Below, piece by piece: positions 8,625-16,730 of a stretch of 64,000 nt of DNA. The translations under genes were made by a program, and so were the position numbers. Under the pieces are notes generated by a model. That model made no database searches and was not told the DNA's origin. It was given only the letters and a program-made list of their open reading frames with translations. The stretch lies in contig NZ_AP024355.1 in assembly GCF_019704135.1 (NCBI RefSeq), positions 744,001-808,000 of the forward strand. The letters run 5' to 3'. The DNA comes from Desulfuromonas versatilis (GTDB lineage Bacteria; Desulfobacterota; Desulfuromonadia; Desulfuromonadales; NIT-T3). Position 1 is the first letter of the stretch; each line of letters opens with the position of its first letter.

Positions 8625-11351
8625 TCATGGCGGAATCCGATGCTGCCGGCGCTCGAACCAGCGCAGCAGCCACTTTTCGGCCTCGACCACGAACAGTACT
8701 GAAGATCCCACCAGCACGATGCGAACCCAGTCGCCGAAGCCGATGGCGGCGGTGGCGAAGAGATGCTGCAGGGGCGGCGCGTAGGTGAACAGCAGCTGGA
8801 ACACCAGCACCAGGCCGATTGCCCCCAGTACGTAGCGGCTGCCGAAAAGTCCCTGGCGGTTGAGTACCGAAGCCTTCAGGTAGCGGCTGTTGAGCAGGTA
8901 GAAAATCTCGAACATGACCAGGCCGTTGACCGCCACGGTCCGCGAGGTTTCGATGGAGACCTCGTGCAGGCGCTCCCAGAGAAACAGGCCGAAGGTGCCG
9001 ATCACCAGTACCAGCGAAACGAACAAGGTGCGCCAGATCAGGAACGGCGAGAGGATCGGCTCTTTGGGGTCGCGGGGGGGGCGCGCCATGACGTCCTCCT
9101 CGGGCGGCTCGAAGGCCAGCGAGAGGGCCAGGGTCACGGCGGTGATCATGTTCACCCAGAGGATCTGCACCGGGGTGATGGGGAGCATCCGCCCGGAGAG
9201 GATGGCGGCGATGATTACCCCTGCCTCGCCGCCGTTGGTGGGGAGGATGAAAATGATGGCTTTGCGGATGTTGTCGTACACGGTGCGGCCGAGCTTGACC
9301 GCCTGGGCGATGGTGGCGAAGTTGTCATCGGCCAGCACAATCTCGGCGGCCTCCTTGGCCACTTCGGTCCCCTTGACCCCCATGGCTACCCCGACCTCGG
9401 CGCGCTTCAGGGCTGGCGCGTCGTTGACCCCGTCACCGGTCATCGCCACCACCTGCCCGTCGGCCTGCAGCGCCTGCACCAGGCGCAGCTTGTGCTCGGG
9501 GCTGACCCGGGCGAAGACATCCACCTGCTGGGTGACCCGTCTCAGCTTCTCGTCGCTCATCCCTTCCAGTTCCCGGCCGTTGACCACCGAGCGGCCGTCG
9601 CCGATTCCCATCTGGGCGGCGATGGCCCGGGCGGTCAGGGCGTGGTCGCCGGTGATCATCTTCACCCGGATTCCCGCCGACTGGCAGCTTTTCACCGCAT
9701 CGATGGCCTCGGCGCGCGGCGGGTCGATGAGCCCGGTCAGTCCCAGCAGGGTCAGGCCCCCCTCGACATCGGAAAAACGCAGCTCCCGCTGGTCAGGCCC
9801 GGCCGGTTTGAAGGCGAAGGCGATGAGGCGCTGGCCGCGGCCCGCCAGCTCGTCGATGCGGCGCTGCCAGAAGGGCAAATCGATGGGGACATCTTCGCCG
9901 GCCCGCCGCTGGCGATGGCACATCTCCAGCACCCGCTCCGGCGCCCCTTTGACGTAGATAAAGCCGTGGCCGGTGTGATCGTGGTGCAAGGTGGCCATGA
10001 AGCGGTGTTCGGACTCGAAAGGGATGACGTCGGTGCGGGGGAAAAGCTCCGCTTCCCGCGCCGGGTCGAAACCGGTCTTCATGGCCAGGGTCAGCAGGGC
10101 CCCCTCGGTGGGGTCGCCGGCCAGCTGCCACTGCCCCTGCCGCAGTTCGAGGGCGGCGTCGTTGCACAGCAGCCCGGCCCGGGCCAGTTCCACCAACCCC
10201 GGCAGCTGCTCCGGCGCCAGCTCGCTCCCCTGGCAGACGAAGCCCCCCCGGGGGGCGTAGCCGACCCCGCCGACCTTCACCAGGTACTCGGCCACCGCTA
10301 CTTCCTGCACGGTCATCTCGTTGCGGGTCAGGGTGCCGGTCTTGTCCGAGCAGATCACCGTCACCGAGCCGAGGGTTTCCACGGCGGGCAGGCGGCGCAC
10401 GATGGCGCTGCGCCTGGCCATGATCTGCACGCCGAGGGCCAACGTGATGGTGATGATCGCCGGCAGCCCCTCGGGAATGGCGGCCACCGCCAACCCGACG
10501 CAGGCCAGGAACATGTCGCCGAAGGAGTAGTCCCTGGCCAGCATGCCGAAGGCGAAAGTAAGCAGCGCCACAGCACCGATAGCAGCGGTGAGCCAGCGGC
10601 CGAATTCGGCGATCTGCTGCAGCAGGCGGGTGGTGAGGGGCTGCACCCGGGAAAGTAGGGCGCTGATCTGGCCGATTTCCGTCGTATCGCCGGTGGCGAC
10701 CACCACGCCGCTCCCCTGGCCGTAGGTGACCAGGGTCCCCGAAAAGCCCAGGCAGCTGCGGTCCCCCAGGGGGGCGGCCGCGGTTACCGGTTCGGTCCTT
10801 TTTTCCACCGGCACCGATTCGCCGGTCAGCGCCGCCTCCTCGATGCGCAGTTCCTTGACCTTGAAAAGGCGCAGGTCGGCTGGGACCTTGTCCCCCGACT
10901 GCAGGAACACCACGTCCCCCGGCACCAGGTTTTCAGCCTGGATCTGCTGCCGGTGTCCGTCGCGGAGAACCGTAGCCTGTTGGGAGAGCATGGTGCGGAT
11001 CGCCTCCATGGCCCTCTCCGCCTTCCCTTCCTGGATGTAGCCGATCAGGGCGTTGGCCAGCACCACCCCGAAGATGACCCAGGAATCGACCCAGTGGCCC
11101 AGGGCCGCGGTGACCAGCGCGGCGAACAGCAGCACGTAGATCAGCACGTTGTGAAACTGGACCAGAAAGCGCACCCAGGCGCTGCGCTGTTTGGGCGGCC
11201 GCAGGCGGTTGGGTCCGTAGCGGGCGAGCCGGCGCTCGGCCTCGGCCTGGGTGAGCCCCCCGGGGGAGCTTTCCAGGTGGCTGAAGGTTTTCTCCGTCGC
11301 CCACTCGTGCCAGGCACTGCCGGCTTCGGGGATCGGGGGCTGGCGGTTCAT
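8625..11351 (-). CDS. Calcium-type P-type ATPase (P2A family)
   Basis: Membrane ATPase of 908 aa. In order: N-terminal cation-ATPase domain (about 10-80), actuator domain with TGES (ALTGESVPV), the P2A signature IPEGLPAIITITLA in M4, the phosphorylation motif CSDKTGTLT, the hinge MTGDGVNDAPALK, and four C-terminal helices. The length and the proline-glutamate in M4 fit PacL-like Ca2+ pumps rather than heavy-metal pumps, which carry CPx. It probably exports Ca2+ (Mn2+ or Na+ is possible). It precedes the usp and antiporter genes on the same strand. Confidence 0.88.
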   Translation of the reverse strand: MNRQPPIPEAGSAWHEWATEKTFSHLESSPGGLTQAEAERRLARYGPNRLRPPKQRSAWVRFLVQFHNVLIYVLLFAALVTAALGHWVDSWVIFGVVLANALIGYIQEGKAERAMEAIRTMLSQQATVLRDGHRQQIQAENLVPGDVVFLQSGDKVPADLRLFKVKELRIEEAALTGESVPVEKRTEPVTAAAPLGDRSCLGFSGTLVTYGQGSGVVVATGDTTEIGQISALLSRVQPLTTRLLQQIAEFGRWLTAAIGAVALLTFAFGMLARDYSFGDMFLACVGLAVAAIPEGLPAIITITLALGVQIMARRSAIVRRLPAVETLGSVTVICSDKTGTLTRNEMTVQEVAVAEYLVKVGGVGYAPRGGFVCQGSELAPEQLPGLVELARAGLLCNDAALELRQGQWQLAGDPTEGALLTLAMKTGFDPAREAELFPRTDVIPFESEHRFMATLHHDHTGHGFIYVKGAPERVLEMCHRQRRAGEDVPIDLPFWQRRIDELAGRGQRLIAFAFKPAGPDQRELRFSDVEGGLTLLGLTGLIDPPRAEAIDAVKSCQSAGIRVKMITGDHALTARAIAAQMGIGDGRSVVNGRELEGMSDEKLRRVTQQVDVFARVSPEHKLRLVQALQADGQVVAMTGDGVNDAPALKRAEVGVAMGVKGTEVAKEAAEIVLADDNFATIAQAVKLGRTVYDNIRKAIIFILPTNGGEAGVIIAAILSGRMLPITPVQILWVNMITAVTLALSLAFEPPEEDVMARPPRDPKEPILSPFLIWRTLFVSLVLVIGTFGLFLWERLHEVSIETSRTVAVNGLVMFEIFYLLNSRYLKASVLNRQGLFGSRYVLGAIGLVLVFQLLFTYAPPLQHLFATAAIGFGDWVRIVLVGSSVLFVVEAEKWLLRWFERRQHRIPP

Positions 11352-11367
11352 CGAAGGTGGCCTTTCG

Positions 11368-11379
11368 CAAGAATTCTTG
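11368..11379. promoter_or_regulatory. 12-bp palindrome between divergent genes
   Basis: CAAGAATTCTTG is a perfect palindrome in the 114-bp gap between the Ca2+-ATPase (-) and glutaryl-CoA dehydrogenase (+) genes. The surrounding DNA is unusually AT-rich for this window. It could be an operator for either gene. No known regulator consensus was recognised. Confidence 0.25.
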
Positions 11380-11465
11380 TAATTTAGCAGGTATTCTTAG
11401 AAAATATTAGCTTGTGGAGACCGGTTTTCAATCTGGAGGCACCCATTCCCGCAGCGGAGGTCTTT

Positions 11466-12644
11466 ATGCCCGTTTTTACTGAATTGACGGACTACATGAA
11501 CTTTCAGGACTATCTTTCCGAAGAGGAGAAGCTGGTGCGGCAGACCGCCCGCCAGTTCGTCAATGAGCAGGTGCTGCCGATCATCGAGAAGCATGCCCAG
11601 GAGATGAGCTTCCCCCGCCAGTTGATCAAACCGATGGGAGAGCTCGGCTTTCTCGGCGCCAGCCTGCCGGAGAAGTACGGCTGCGCCGGCCTGGACGCCC
11701 TGGCCTACGGGCTGCTGATGTACGAGCTTGAGCGGGGCGATTCGGGGATCCGCAGCTTCGCCTCGGTGCAGGGGGCGCTGGTCATGTGGCCGATCTACAG
11801 CTACGGCAGCGAGGCGCAGAAGGAGCATTGGCTGCCGCGGCTGGCTCGGGGCGAGGCCATCGGCTGCTTCGGCCTGACCGAGCCCGATTTCGGCTCCAAC
11901 CCCGGCGGCATGCGTACCCGCGCGGTGCGCGAGGGCCAGGGGAAATGGCGCCTGAACGGCACCAAGATGTGGATCACCAACGGCTCCATCGCCGATGTGG
12001 CGCTGGTCTGGGCCAAGACCGACGAGGGGGTGCGCGGCTTTCTGGTGGAAAAGGGGACCCCCGGTTTCTCGGCGCCGGAGATGAAGGGGAAGTGGTCGCT
12101 GCGCGCCTCGGTGACCAGCGAGCTGGTGCTGGAGGATGTGCTCCTCGACGAGGAGGAGAGCCTGCTGCCGGGCGTCACCGGGCTGAAAGGGCCGCTGAGC
12201 TGCCTCAACCAGGCCCGCTACGGCATCGCCTGGGGGGCGCTGGGGGCGGCCGACGCCTGCTACGAGTGCGCCCTCGACTACGCCAAGACCCGCATCCAGT
12301 TCGACAAGCCCATTGCCAGCTTCCAGCTGCAGCAGCAGAAGCTCGCCCGGATGGTCACCGAACTGACCAAGGGGCAGCTGCTCGCCCTGCAGCTGGCCCG
12401 GCTCAAGGATAAGAAAAAGGTCACCCCGGCGCAGATCTCCATGGCCAAGATGAACAACGTCCACGTCGCCCTCGAGATCTGCCGCAGCGCGCGCACCATC
12501 CTGGCCGCCAACGGCATCCTCGGAGAGTACCCGGTCATGCGCCACATGGCCAACCTCGAGTCGGTCTACACCTACGAGGGGACCCACGACATCCACACCC
12601 TGATCATCGGTCAGGAGGTGACGGGGATCGCCGCCTTCAGCTGA
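11466..12644 (+). CDS. gcdH: Glutaryl-CoA dehydrogenase (decarboxylating type)
   Basis: Acyl-CoA dehydrogenase family FAD enzyme, 392 aa, expected to oxidise and decarboxylate glutaryl-CoA to crotonyl-CoA in aromatic or lysine degradation. It follows the human GCDH pattern closely: ELERGDSGIRS keeps the glutamate and arginine equivalent to Glu87 and Arg94, and TYEGTHDIHTL keeps the Tyr-Glu pair with the catalytic base. These residues are associated with decarboxylating enzymes rather than the non-decarboxylating type of some sulfate reducers. The frame is open from 11412 (TTG), but the ATG at 11466 has GGAGG at 11456-11460 with a 5-base spacer. No other benzoyl-CoA pathway gene is visible nearby. 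Confidence 0.9.
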   Translation: MPVFTELTDYMNFQDYLSEEEKLVRQTARQFVNEQVLPIIEKHAQEMSFPRQLIKPMGELGFLGASLPEKYGCAGLDALAYGLLMYELERGDSGIRSFASVQGALVMWPIYSYGSEAQKEHWLPRLARGEAIGCFGLTEPDFGSNPGGMRTRAVREGQGKWRLNGTKMWITNGSIADVALVWAKTDEGVRGFLVEKGTPGFSAPEMKGKWSLRASVTSELVLEDVLLDEEESLLPGVTGLKGPLSCLNQARYGIAWGALGAADACYECALDYAKTRIQFDKPIASFQLQQQKLARMVTELTKGQLLALQLARLKDKKKVTPAQISMAKMNNVHVALEICRSARTILAANGILGEYPVMRHMANLESVYTYEGTHDIHTLIIGQEVTGIAAFS

Positions 12645-12828
12645 ACCGGAGATGTAAAATAGTGTAAAGGATGAGTGTAATGATTTTTTACGGATCGCCT
12701 TCCATGGCTTGAGGATAGTCCCCCTCCCATGCGGGGTTTAAGCCGCGGCACGGTCTTTGAAATCAACCTCCCCGAGGCGGGTATTTTTAATGCCACATTG
12801 CAACCGTTTCCGGAGGTCAGGGGTGACC

Positions 12829-13998
12829 ATGAGGCGAGCGCATATTCTTTGGGCGGGACTGTTGTTGTATGGATTGGGCTGGGGCGCCAACCCTGCGGAC
12901 GCGGCCAACTATCCCCGCTCGGCGACCCTGTCGCCGTTTGTCGGCTACCAGGTGTTCGAGGGGAATCAAAACCTCGAAGATGACTTGCTGAAGGGGTTGT
13001 CGCTCGGCTGCAATTTCAATGAGCGCTGGAGCGCCGAGGTGACCGTCGGTCATGTGGACAGTGAGGCCCGCGGCGTCACGCGGCGGGACGCGGATCGCGA
13101 CGTCTGGAATTTTTTCCTGAGCGGGATTTACCACTTCCGCCCGGACCAGCGCTTCGTCCCCTACCTGCTGGTCGGCGCCGGCGGGTATATCGTGGAGGGG
13201 GAAACCGGCGGAAGCGGCGGGGATGATGAGGATGAGGACCTGCTGGCCACCTACGGTCTCGGAGTGAAGATCGGCTTGTCGGAATTCGTGGGGTTGCGTG
13301 GCGAGGTGCGGCATGTCATTGATTTCAACATCAACGATGAGCGCCGCCGCCACGATCTGTTTCACGGTTTCGCGGCGACCCTCGGCTTGCATTTCCAACT
13401 GGTTCCCGATGACGTGCAGGCGGATTCCGCCAGGCAGCCGGCGGCCGAGTCCACTACCGGGCCGGCGATATTTTCCCGCCTGCGCAGCCGCTCGAGAGAA
13501 GAGCCGCCACTGGTCATCCCCGATGAGGCCGGAGAATCGGCTCTGGCCCGGGTGGCGGTGCCTCTGCGTCTGGAGTCTAACCCCCTGCCCCCCACGAGCC
13601 AGGCGGGACTGGCCATGGAGCCTGGCCTTAATCCCGGCGCCGGTCCGCTTTCCCTGACCTATGCATTGGACCCCAAGGGTGAGGGGAGCGGCCTTTCGCC
13701 CCAGGCGCAGATGGAGATTGGCAAGGCTCTCAGGCCCGCCGGCCACCGGCAGGTGGTTGTGGAGGTCCATTCCAGCCAGGGCAAGACTCCCCTGGACTGC
13801 TTCAAGACCGCCCAGGAGAGGGCCGATAAAATAAGGCTGTTCCTGGTGGAATCCTTCGAGCTCGAGCCGACGGTCATCGAGGCCCGCGGCTACGCCGGAA
13901 TGGGTCATGGTTCGCCGGACAGCCCCCAGACCACCCTGGTGCTGAAATTGTTCCCGCGGGTGCCAGGCGCGGCCTCGGCGCCGGAGAAGCCGATCTGA
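12829..13998 (+). CDS. Outer-membrane beta-barrel protein with degenerate OmpA C-terminal domain
   Basis: 389 aa with an N-terminal signal peptide ending about ANPADAANY. Residues about 25-200 look like an eight-strand OmpA-type barrel (repeated aromatic-rich strands such as VWNFFLSGIYHF and YLLVGAGGYIV, with an acidic GGDDEDED loop). A proline-rich linker follows. Residues about 300-385 resemble an OmpA peptidoglycan-binding domain, but the usual GHTDxxG segment reads VHSSQGK, so the diaminopimelate-binding aspartate is missing. The arginine in QERADKIR is kept. ATG 12829 was chosen because it starts the signal peptide; in-frame starts at 12823 and 12790 are alternatives. Confidence 0.7.
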   Translation: MRRAHILWAGLLLYGLGWGANPADAANYPRSATLSPFVGYQVFEGNQNLEDDLLKGLSLGCNFNERWSAEVTVGHVDSEARGVTRRDADRDVWNFFLSGIYHFRPDQRFVPYLLVGAGGYIVEGETGGSGGDDEDEDLLATYGLGVKIGLSEFVGLRGEVRHVIDFNINDERRRHDLFHGFAATLGLHFQLVPDDVQADSARQPAAESTTGPAIFSRLRSRSREEPPLVIPDEAGESALARVAVPLRLESNPLPPTSQAGLAMEPGLNPGAGPLSLTYALDPKGEGSGLSPQAQMEIGKALRPAGHRQVVVEVHSSQGKTPLDCFKTAQERADKIRLFLVESFELEPTVIEARGYAGMGHGSPDSPQTTLVLKLFPRVPGAASAPEKPI

Positions 13999-14070
13999 CG
14001 GCCTCATGGGGCCTGAGCGCAGCCGCTGCCCGTCCCTTGCAGAAGGCACAGGCCCTGGCAAAGGGATCGT

Positions 14071-14796
14071 TCAGGGTGAATGGGCTTCGGCCAGCGATTG
14101 TTGCCCGAAGGGGCAGACTTCCAGCAGCGGGCAGGGACGGCAGCGGGGGGCTCGTTTCCGGCAGAGGGTTTTGCACTGCTCGACGATCAGCGCATGGTAT
14201 TCGTTGAACAGGTCGGAGTCATGGGGGAGGCGGGTCATGAACCGGGAGCGGATCGCCTCGTAGCTCTCCGCTCCGCTGAGAACGCCGAGGCGTTCGAACA
14301 GGCGCCGGGTGTAGGCGTCGACCACGAAGGAGGGGTGGCTGCCGGCGTAGAGCAGAATCGAATCGGCGGTTTCGGGGCCGATCCCCTTGAGGGAGAGCAA
14401 CTCGCGGCGGGCGGTCTCCAGGGGCTGGGCAAGCAGCCGCTCAAGCGAGCCCCGGTGGTACTCGAACAGGTGCTCCAGCGCCAGCTGCAGGCGCTCGGCC
14501 TTCTGGCGGAAGAACCCGGCGGGGCGGATCAGCTCCTCCAGCTGGGCCCGCGCAAAGCCGCGAAGCTCGGCGGGTCCCAGGGCTCCGGCCTGCTTGAGGT
14601 TGGCGATGGCCTTCTCCACGTTGGTCCAGGCGGTGTTCTGGGTGAGAACCGCCCCCACCAGCACCTCGAAAGGGGTCTCCGCCGGCCACCAGTGCAAGGG
14701 GCCGAAGTGGGCAGCGAGCCGCTCGAAGACCTCGCGAAAAATATCCGGCGATTCAGAAAATTCAGGCGTTTTTTTCACCACAACCTGCTGGCTCAT
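14071..14796 (-). CDS. Endonuclease III-related DNA glycosylase (COG2231/MagIII-like)
   Basis: HhH-GPD base-excision glycosylase of 241 aa. The helix-hairpin-helix reads LKGIGPETADSILLYA and the catalytic aspartate is in FVVDAYTRR. The C-terminus has a four-cysteine 4Fe-4S loop with spacing C-x6-C-x2-C-x5-C, as in Nth. The lysine that gives Nth its lyase activity is glutamate here (GPETAD), as expected for monofunctional relatives such as H. pylori MagIII, a 3-methyladenine glycosylase. The likely role is alkylation repair. Its Shine-Dalgarno-like GAGG lies at the end of the heptamer array just upstream. Confidence 0.75.
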   Translation of the reverse strand: MSQQVVVKKTPEFSESPDIFREVFERLAAHFGPLHWWPAETPFEVLVGAVLTQNTAWTNVEKAIANLKQAGALGPAELRGFARAQLEELIRPAGFFRQKAERLQLALEHLFEYHRGSLERLLAQPLETARRELLSLKGIGPETADSILLYAGSHPSFVVDAYTRRLFERLGVLSGAESYEAIRSRFMTRLPHDSDLFNEYHALIVEQCKTLCRKRAPRCRPCPLLEVCPFGQQSLAEAHSP

Positions 14797-14805
14797 TTAT
14801 AATTT

Positions 14806-14931
14806 CGCCTCACGCCTCACGCCTCACGCCTCACGCCTCACGCCTCACGCCTCACGCCTCACGCCTCACGCCTCACGCCTCACGCCTCACGCCTCACGCC
14901 TCACGCCTCACGCCTCACGCCTCACGCCTCA
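14806..14931. repeat. Heptanucleotide tandem array, 18 perfect copies of CGCCTCA
   Basis: Eighteen uninterrupted identical copies of CGCCTCA (TGAGGCG on the minus strand) fill exactly 126 bp. The array spans the junction between the glycosyltransferase and the DNA glycosylase genes (both -). It encodes the last codons and the TGA of the former (stop at 14922-14924), and its last copy provides a GAGG about 11 bases before the glycosylase ATG. Perfect identity points to recent expansion and copy-number polymorphism. There are no spacers, so it is not CRISPR. Confidence 0.97.
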
Positions 14932-16007
14932 TCCACCAGTTGCGCCAAGCGGTCGGCCGCCACCAGGTGGCCGTCGCTGCGCAAGGTTTCCGCGGGCCAG
15001 GGCTGGCGCATCAGCTCTTCGAGAGCCTCTCCCCAGAGCCCCGCACGCAGCGCCTGGTTGTCGATGAAGCGGCAGCGGGCGTAACGGCGCATGCCCGCCA
15101 CCAGCAGGGCCTGTTCCCGAAAATCCCCCCGCGAGGTGTACAGCACCGCCGTGTCGTTGGCGATCGCCTCGGAGACGATGCCGTAGCCCGGCTTGGTGAT
15201 GACCGCGTCGGCGGCCCGCACCAGGTCGGGGTAGGGAAACATGCCGGCGGGGAGCGACCGCAGGTTGTCCGCTTTCCAGTTCTTCTCCCCCTCGGTGACG
15301 AAGACCCAGTTTTTCAGCCGGGCAAGGGGCCTGAAATCATACCCCTGCAGGCCGAAGCCGCCGAAGGACACCAGGCCGAAACGGCAGCCCTCGGGGATGT
15401 CGATGGCCATGCGGACCTCCCGAGGCTCGCGGGTTCCCCGGCGGGCCACCAGGGGCAGATCCTCCAGAGTGTCGATAGCCGGAATATCCCCGTGGAAGGG
15501 GAGCCGCAGCAGGCGGGAAGCCTTGCCGTAGTCCGCCTCCAGCGCTTCCAGCACATCCTGGTAGTCGGGGAACTTTTCCGCGAGCCCCTGGTAGATCCAA
15601 TCCCAGGTGAAGTTGGAAATGCCGACGCCGGGAATGCCCGCCATGGCTGCCGCGGCGAAGGCCGTTGCCGGGATATCCGCGGCCACCAGGGAGACGCCCC
15701 CCTGGCGAAGGTCCTTCGCCTCCTCGCAGACCAGTGTCTCCCTGCACCTCAGAAACTCCCGGTAGCGCTGCAGGGTCTGCTCTTCCTGCATGACCAGGCT
15801 GTCGCGCTGCAGCACCCCCAGGTCCATGGTCCGGCGCCGCACCGGGACCGAGCTGTCCAGAAAACCCTTGAAAAACCAGTCGTGGGCGTCGGAAACGACC
15901 TCGACGGCCAGCTGCGGGTGGCGTTGCCGCAGGGTGTTGATGATATGGCAGGAGCGGCTGGCATGGCCCAGGCCGTGGCCGCTGATGTAGTAGCACAGTT
16001 TTTTCAT
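14922..16007 (-). CDS. Glycosyltransferase of the MurG/UGT-like fold (L-arabinokinase N-domain-like)
   Basis: 361 aa. The N-terminus, YYISGHGLGHASR, matches the GHGxGHAxR loop of family-1-type transferases and of the N-terminal domain of plant L-arabinokinase. The C-terminal domain has VRAADAVITKPGYGIVSEA, a nucleotide-sugar-binding motif similar to that of MurG/UGTs. No signal peptide or membrane helix is seen. Donor and acceptor are unknown. The frame is open to 16145, but the ATG at 16007 starts the conserved domain; its ribosome binding site is weak. The stop codon falls inside the heptamer array. Confidence 0.65.
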   Translation of the reverse strand: MKKLCYYISGHGLGHASRSCHIINTLRQRHPQLAVEVVSDAHDWFFKGFLDSSVPVRRRTMDLGVLQRDSLVMQEEQTLQRYREFLRCRETLVCEEAKDLRQGGVSLVAADIPATAFAAAAMAGIPGVGISNFTWDWIYQGLAEKFPDYQDVLEALEADYGKASRLLRLPFHGDIPAIDTLEDLPLVARRGTREPREVRMAIDIPEGCRFGLVSFGGFGLQGYDFRPLARLKNWVFVTEGEKNWKADNLRSLPAGMFPYPDLVRAADAVITKPGYGIVSEAIANDTAVLYTSRGDFREQALLVAGMRRYARCRFIDNQALRAGLWGEALEELMRQPWPAETLRSDGHLVAADRLAQLVDEA

Positions 16008-16076
16008 GGAAGTATTAATAGCATGGCCGCAGGAGGCGAACAAGAGCCTCGAATGCTTGGGAAAGGGCGATTTCGA

Positions 16077-16105
16077 TTGACATACTCCGGGGGATGGGCT
16101 AGTTG
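16077..16105 (+). promoter_or_regulatory. Candidate sigma-70 promoter of the DUF2325 gene
   Basis: TTGACA at 16077-16082 is a perfect -35 hexamer. TAGTTG at 16100-16105, 17 bases downstream, is a mediocre -10. It points at the DUF2325 gene, and the Fur-box-like palindrome overlaps the expected transcription start. Confidence 0.4.
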
Positions 16106-16107
16106 TA

Positions 16108-16124
16108 TTGAAAATCATTTTCAA
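16108..16124. promoter_or_regulatory. Fur-box-like palindrome
   Basis: TTGAAAATCATTTTCAA is a perfect 17-bp inverted repeat centred on one C. It contains TGAAAATCATTTTCA, a 7-1-7 Fur site of the TGAxAATxATTxTCA type. It lies 31 bp before the DUF2325 start codon, just downstream of the candidate -10, where bound Fur would block transcription. It is also upstream of the divergent glycosyltransferase. Confidence 0.7.
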
Positions 16125-16155
16125 ATAAGCGGCCAATGACGGCAAGGGGGCGGAT

Positions 16156-16455
16156 ATGAGTATCGTCGTGGTCGGCGGGATGGACCGGTTGGAGCGCCAT
16201 TACCGCCGTGAAGCAGAAAAATTGGGACATCAGCTCCAGGTCTTCAATTCAGCCTCGGCCCGGATGAGCGCCCGGATCCAGGGATCGGACGCCCTGGTGC
16301 TGTTCACCAACAAGATCTCCCACAAGGCTCGCAATGAAGCGGTAGCCACCGCGCGCAAATCGGGCATCCCGGTCTACATGTACCACTCCTGCGGACTCTG
16401 CACCCTGCGCGACTGCCTGCAATGCCTGGGCTGCGGGGAACACTCCCCGGGATGA
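16156..16455 (+). CDS. DUF2325 domain protein with cysteine-rich tail
   Basis: 99-aa cytoplasmic protein. The start MSIVVVGGMDRLERHY and the pattern of an N-terminal Rossmann-like strand followed by a region on DALVLFTNKISHKA are those of DUF2325. The last 20 residues hold five cysteines (CGLCTLRDCLQCLGCG), suggesting metal or Fe-S binding, which is not typical of shorter members. Function is unknown. The Fur-box-like site just upstream suggests iron-dependent expression. The nearest neighbour on the strand is hcp, 275 bp downstream. Confidence 0.7.
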   Translation: MSIVVVGGMDRLERHYRREAEKLGHQLQVFNSASARMSARIQGSDALVLFTNKISHKARNEAVATARKSGIPVYMYHSCGLCTLRDCLQCLGCGEHSPG

Positions 16456-16730
16456 GGCGCCGAACGCAGGCGGTTTAAGCGCCGCGCTGATCATCCAGAG
16501 TTCGCAGCCCGCCTTCAACTCCTTTTAGACCCGCCCAAGCCTGTAAGTTTCCCAGGCTCCTGCCCCAGGCCTTTGCAGGCTCTCCGTATTCCGCCGGGAA
16601 CTCTTCAAACGCTCTGGACATCCAGGATTCTTCTGCTACCCTTTCTAATTCCAGGGTTTTTCGCCCTTTGCCGGACTCTCGGGTGGGTTGCGGGGTTCGG
16701 TTTCCAACACTAACCAACGGAGGTAAGGGT

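Noticed and set aside
12746-12761. Sigma-54-like CGGCACGGTCTTTGAA upstream of the OmpA-like gene
   Set aside because: The invariant GC of the -12 box is GA here, so function is unlikely.
14806-14931. Possible CRISPR-like array
   Set aside because: The unit is 7 bp and contiguous, with no unique spacers and no cas genes in the window; it is a simple tandem repeat.
16475-16717. 80-residue open frame on the minus strand between the DUF2325 and hcp genes
   Set aside because: No ribosome binding site in front of its ATG, it runs against the hcp leader, and it matches nothing I recognise. It may be part of a repeat; the 275-bp gap is left unannotated.
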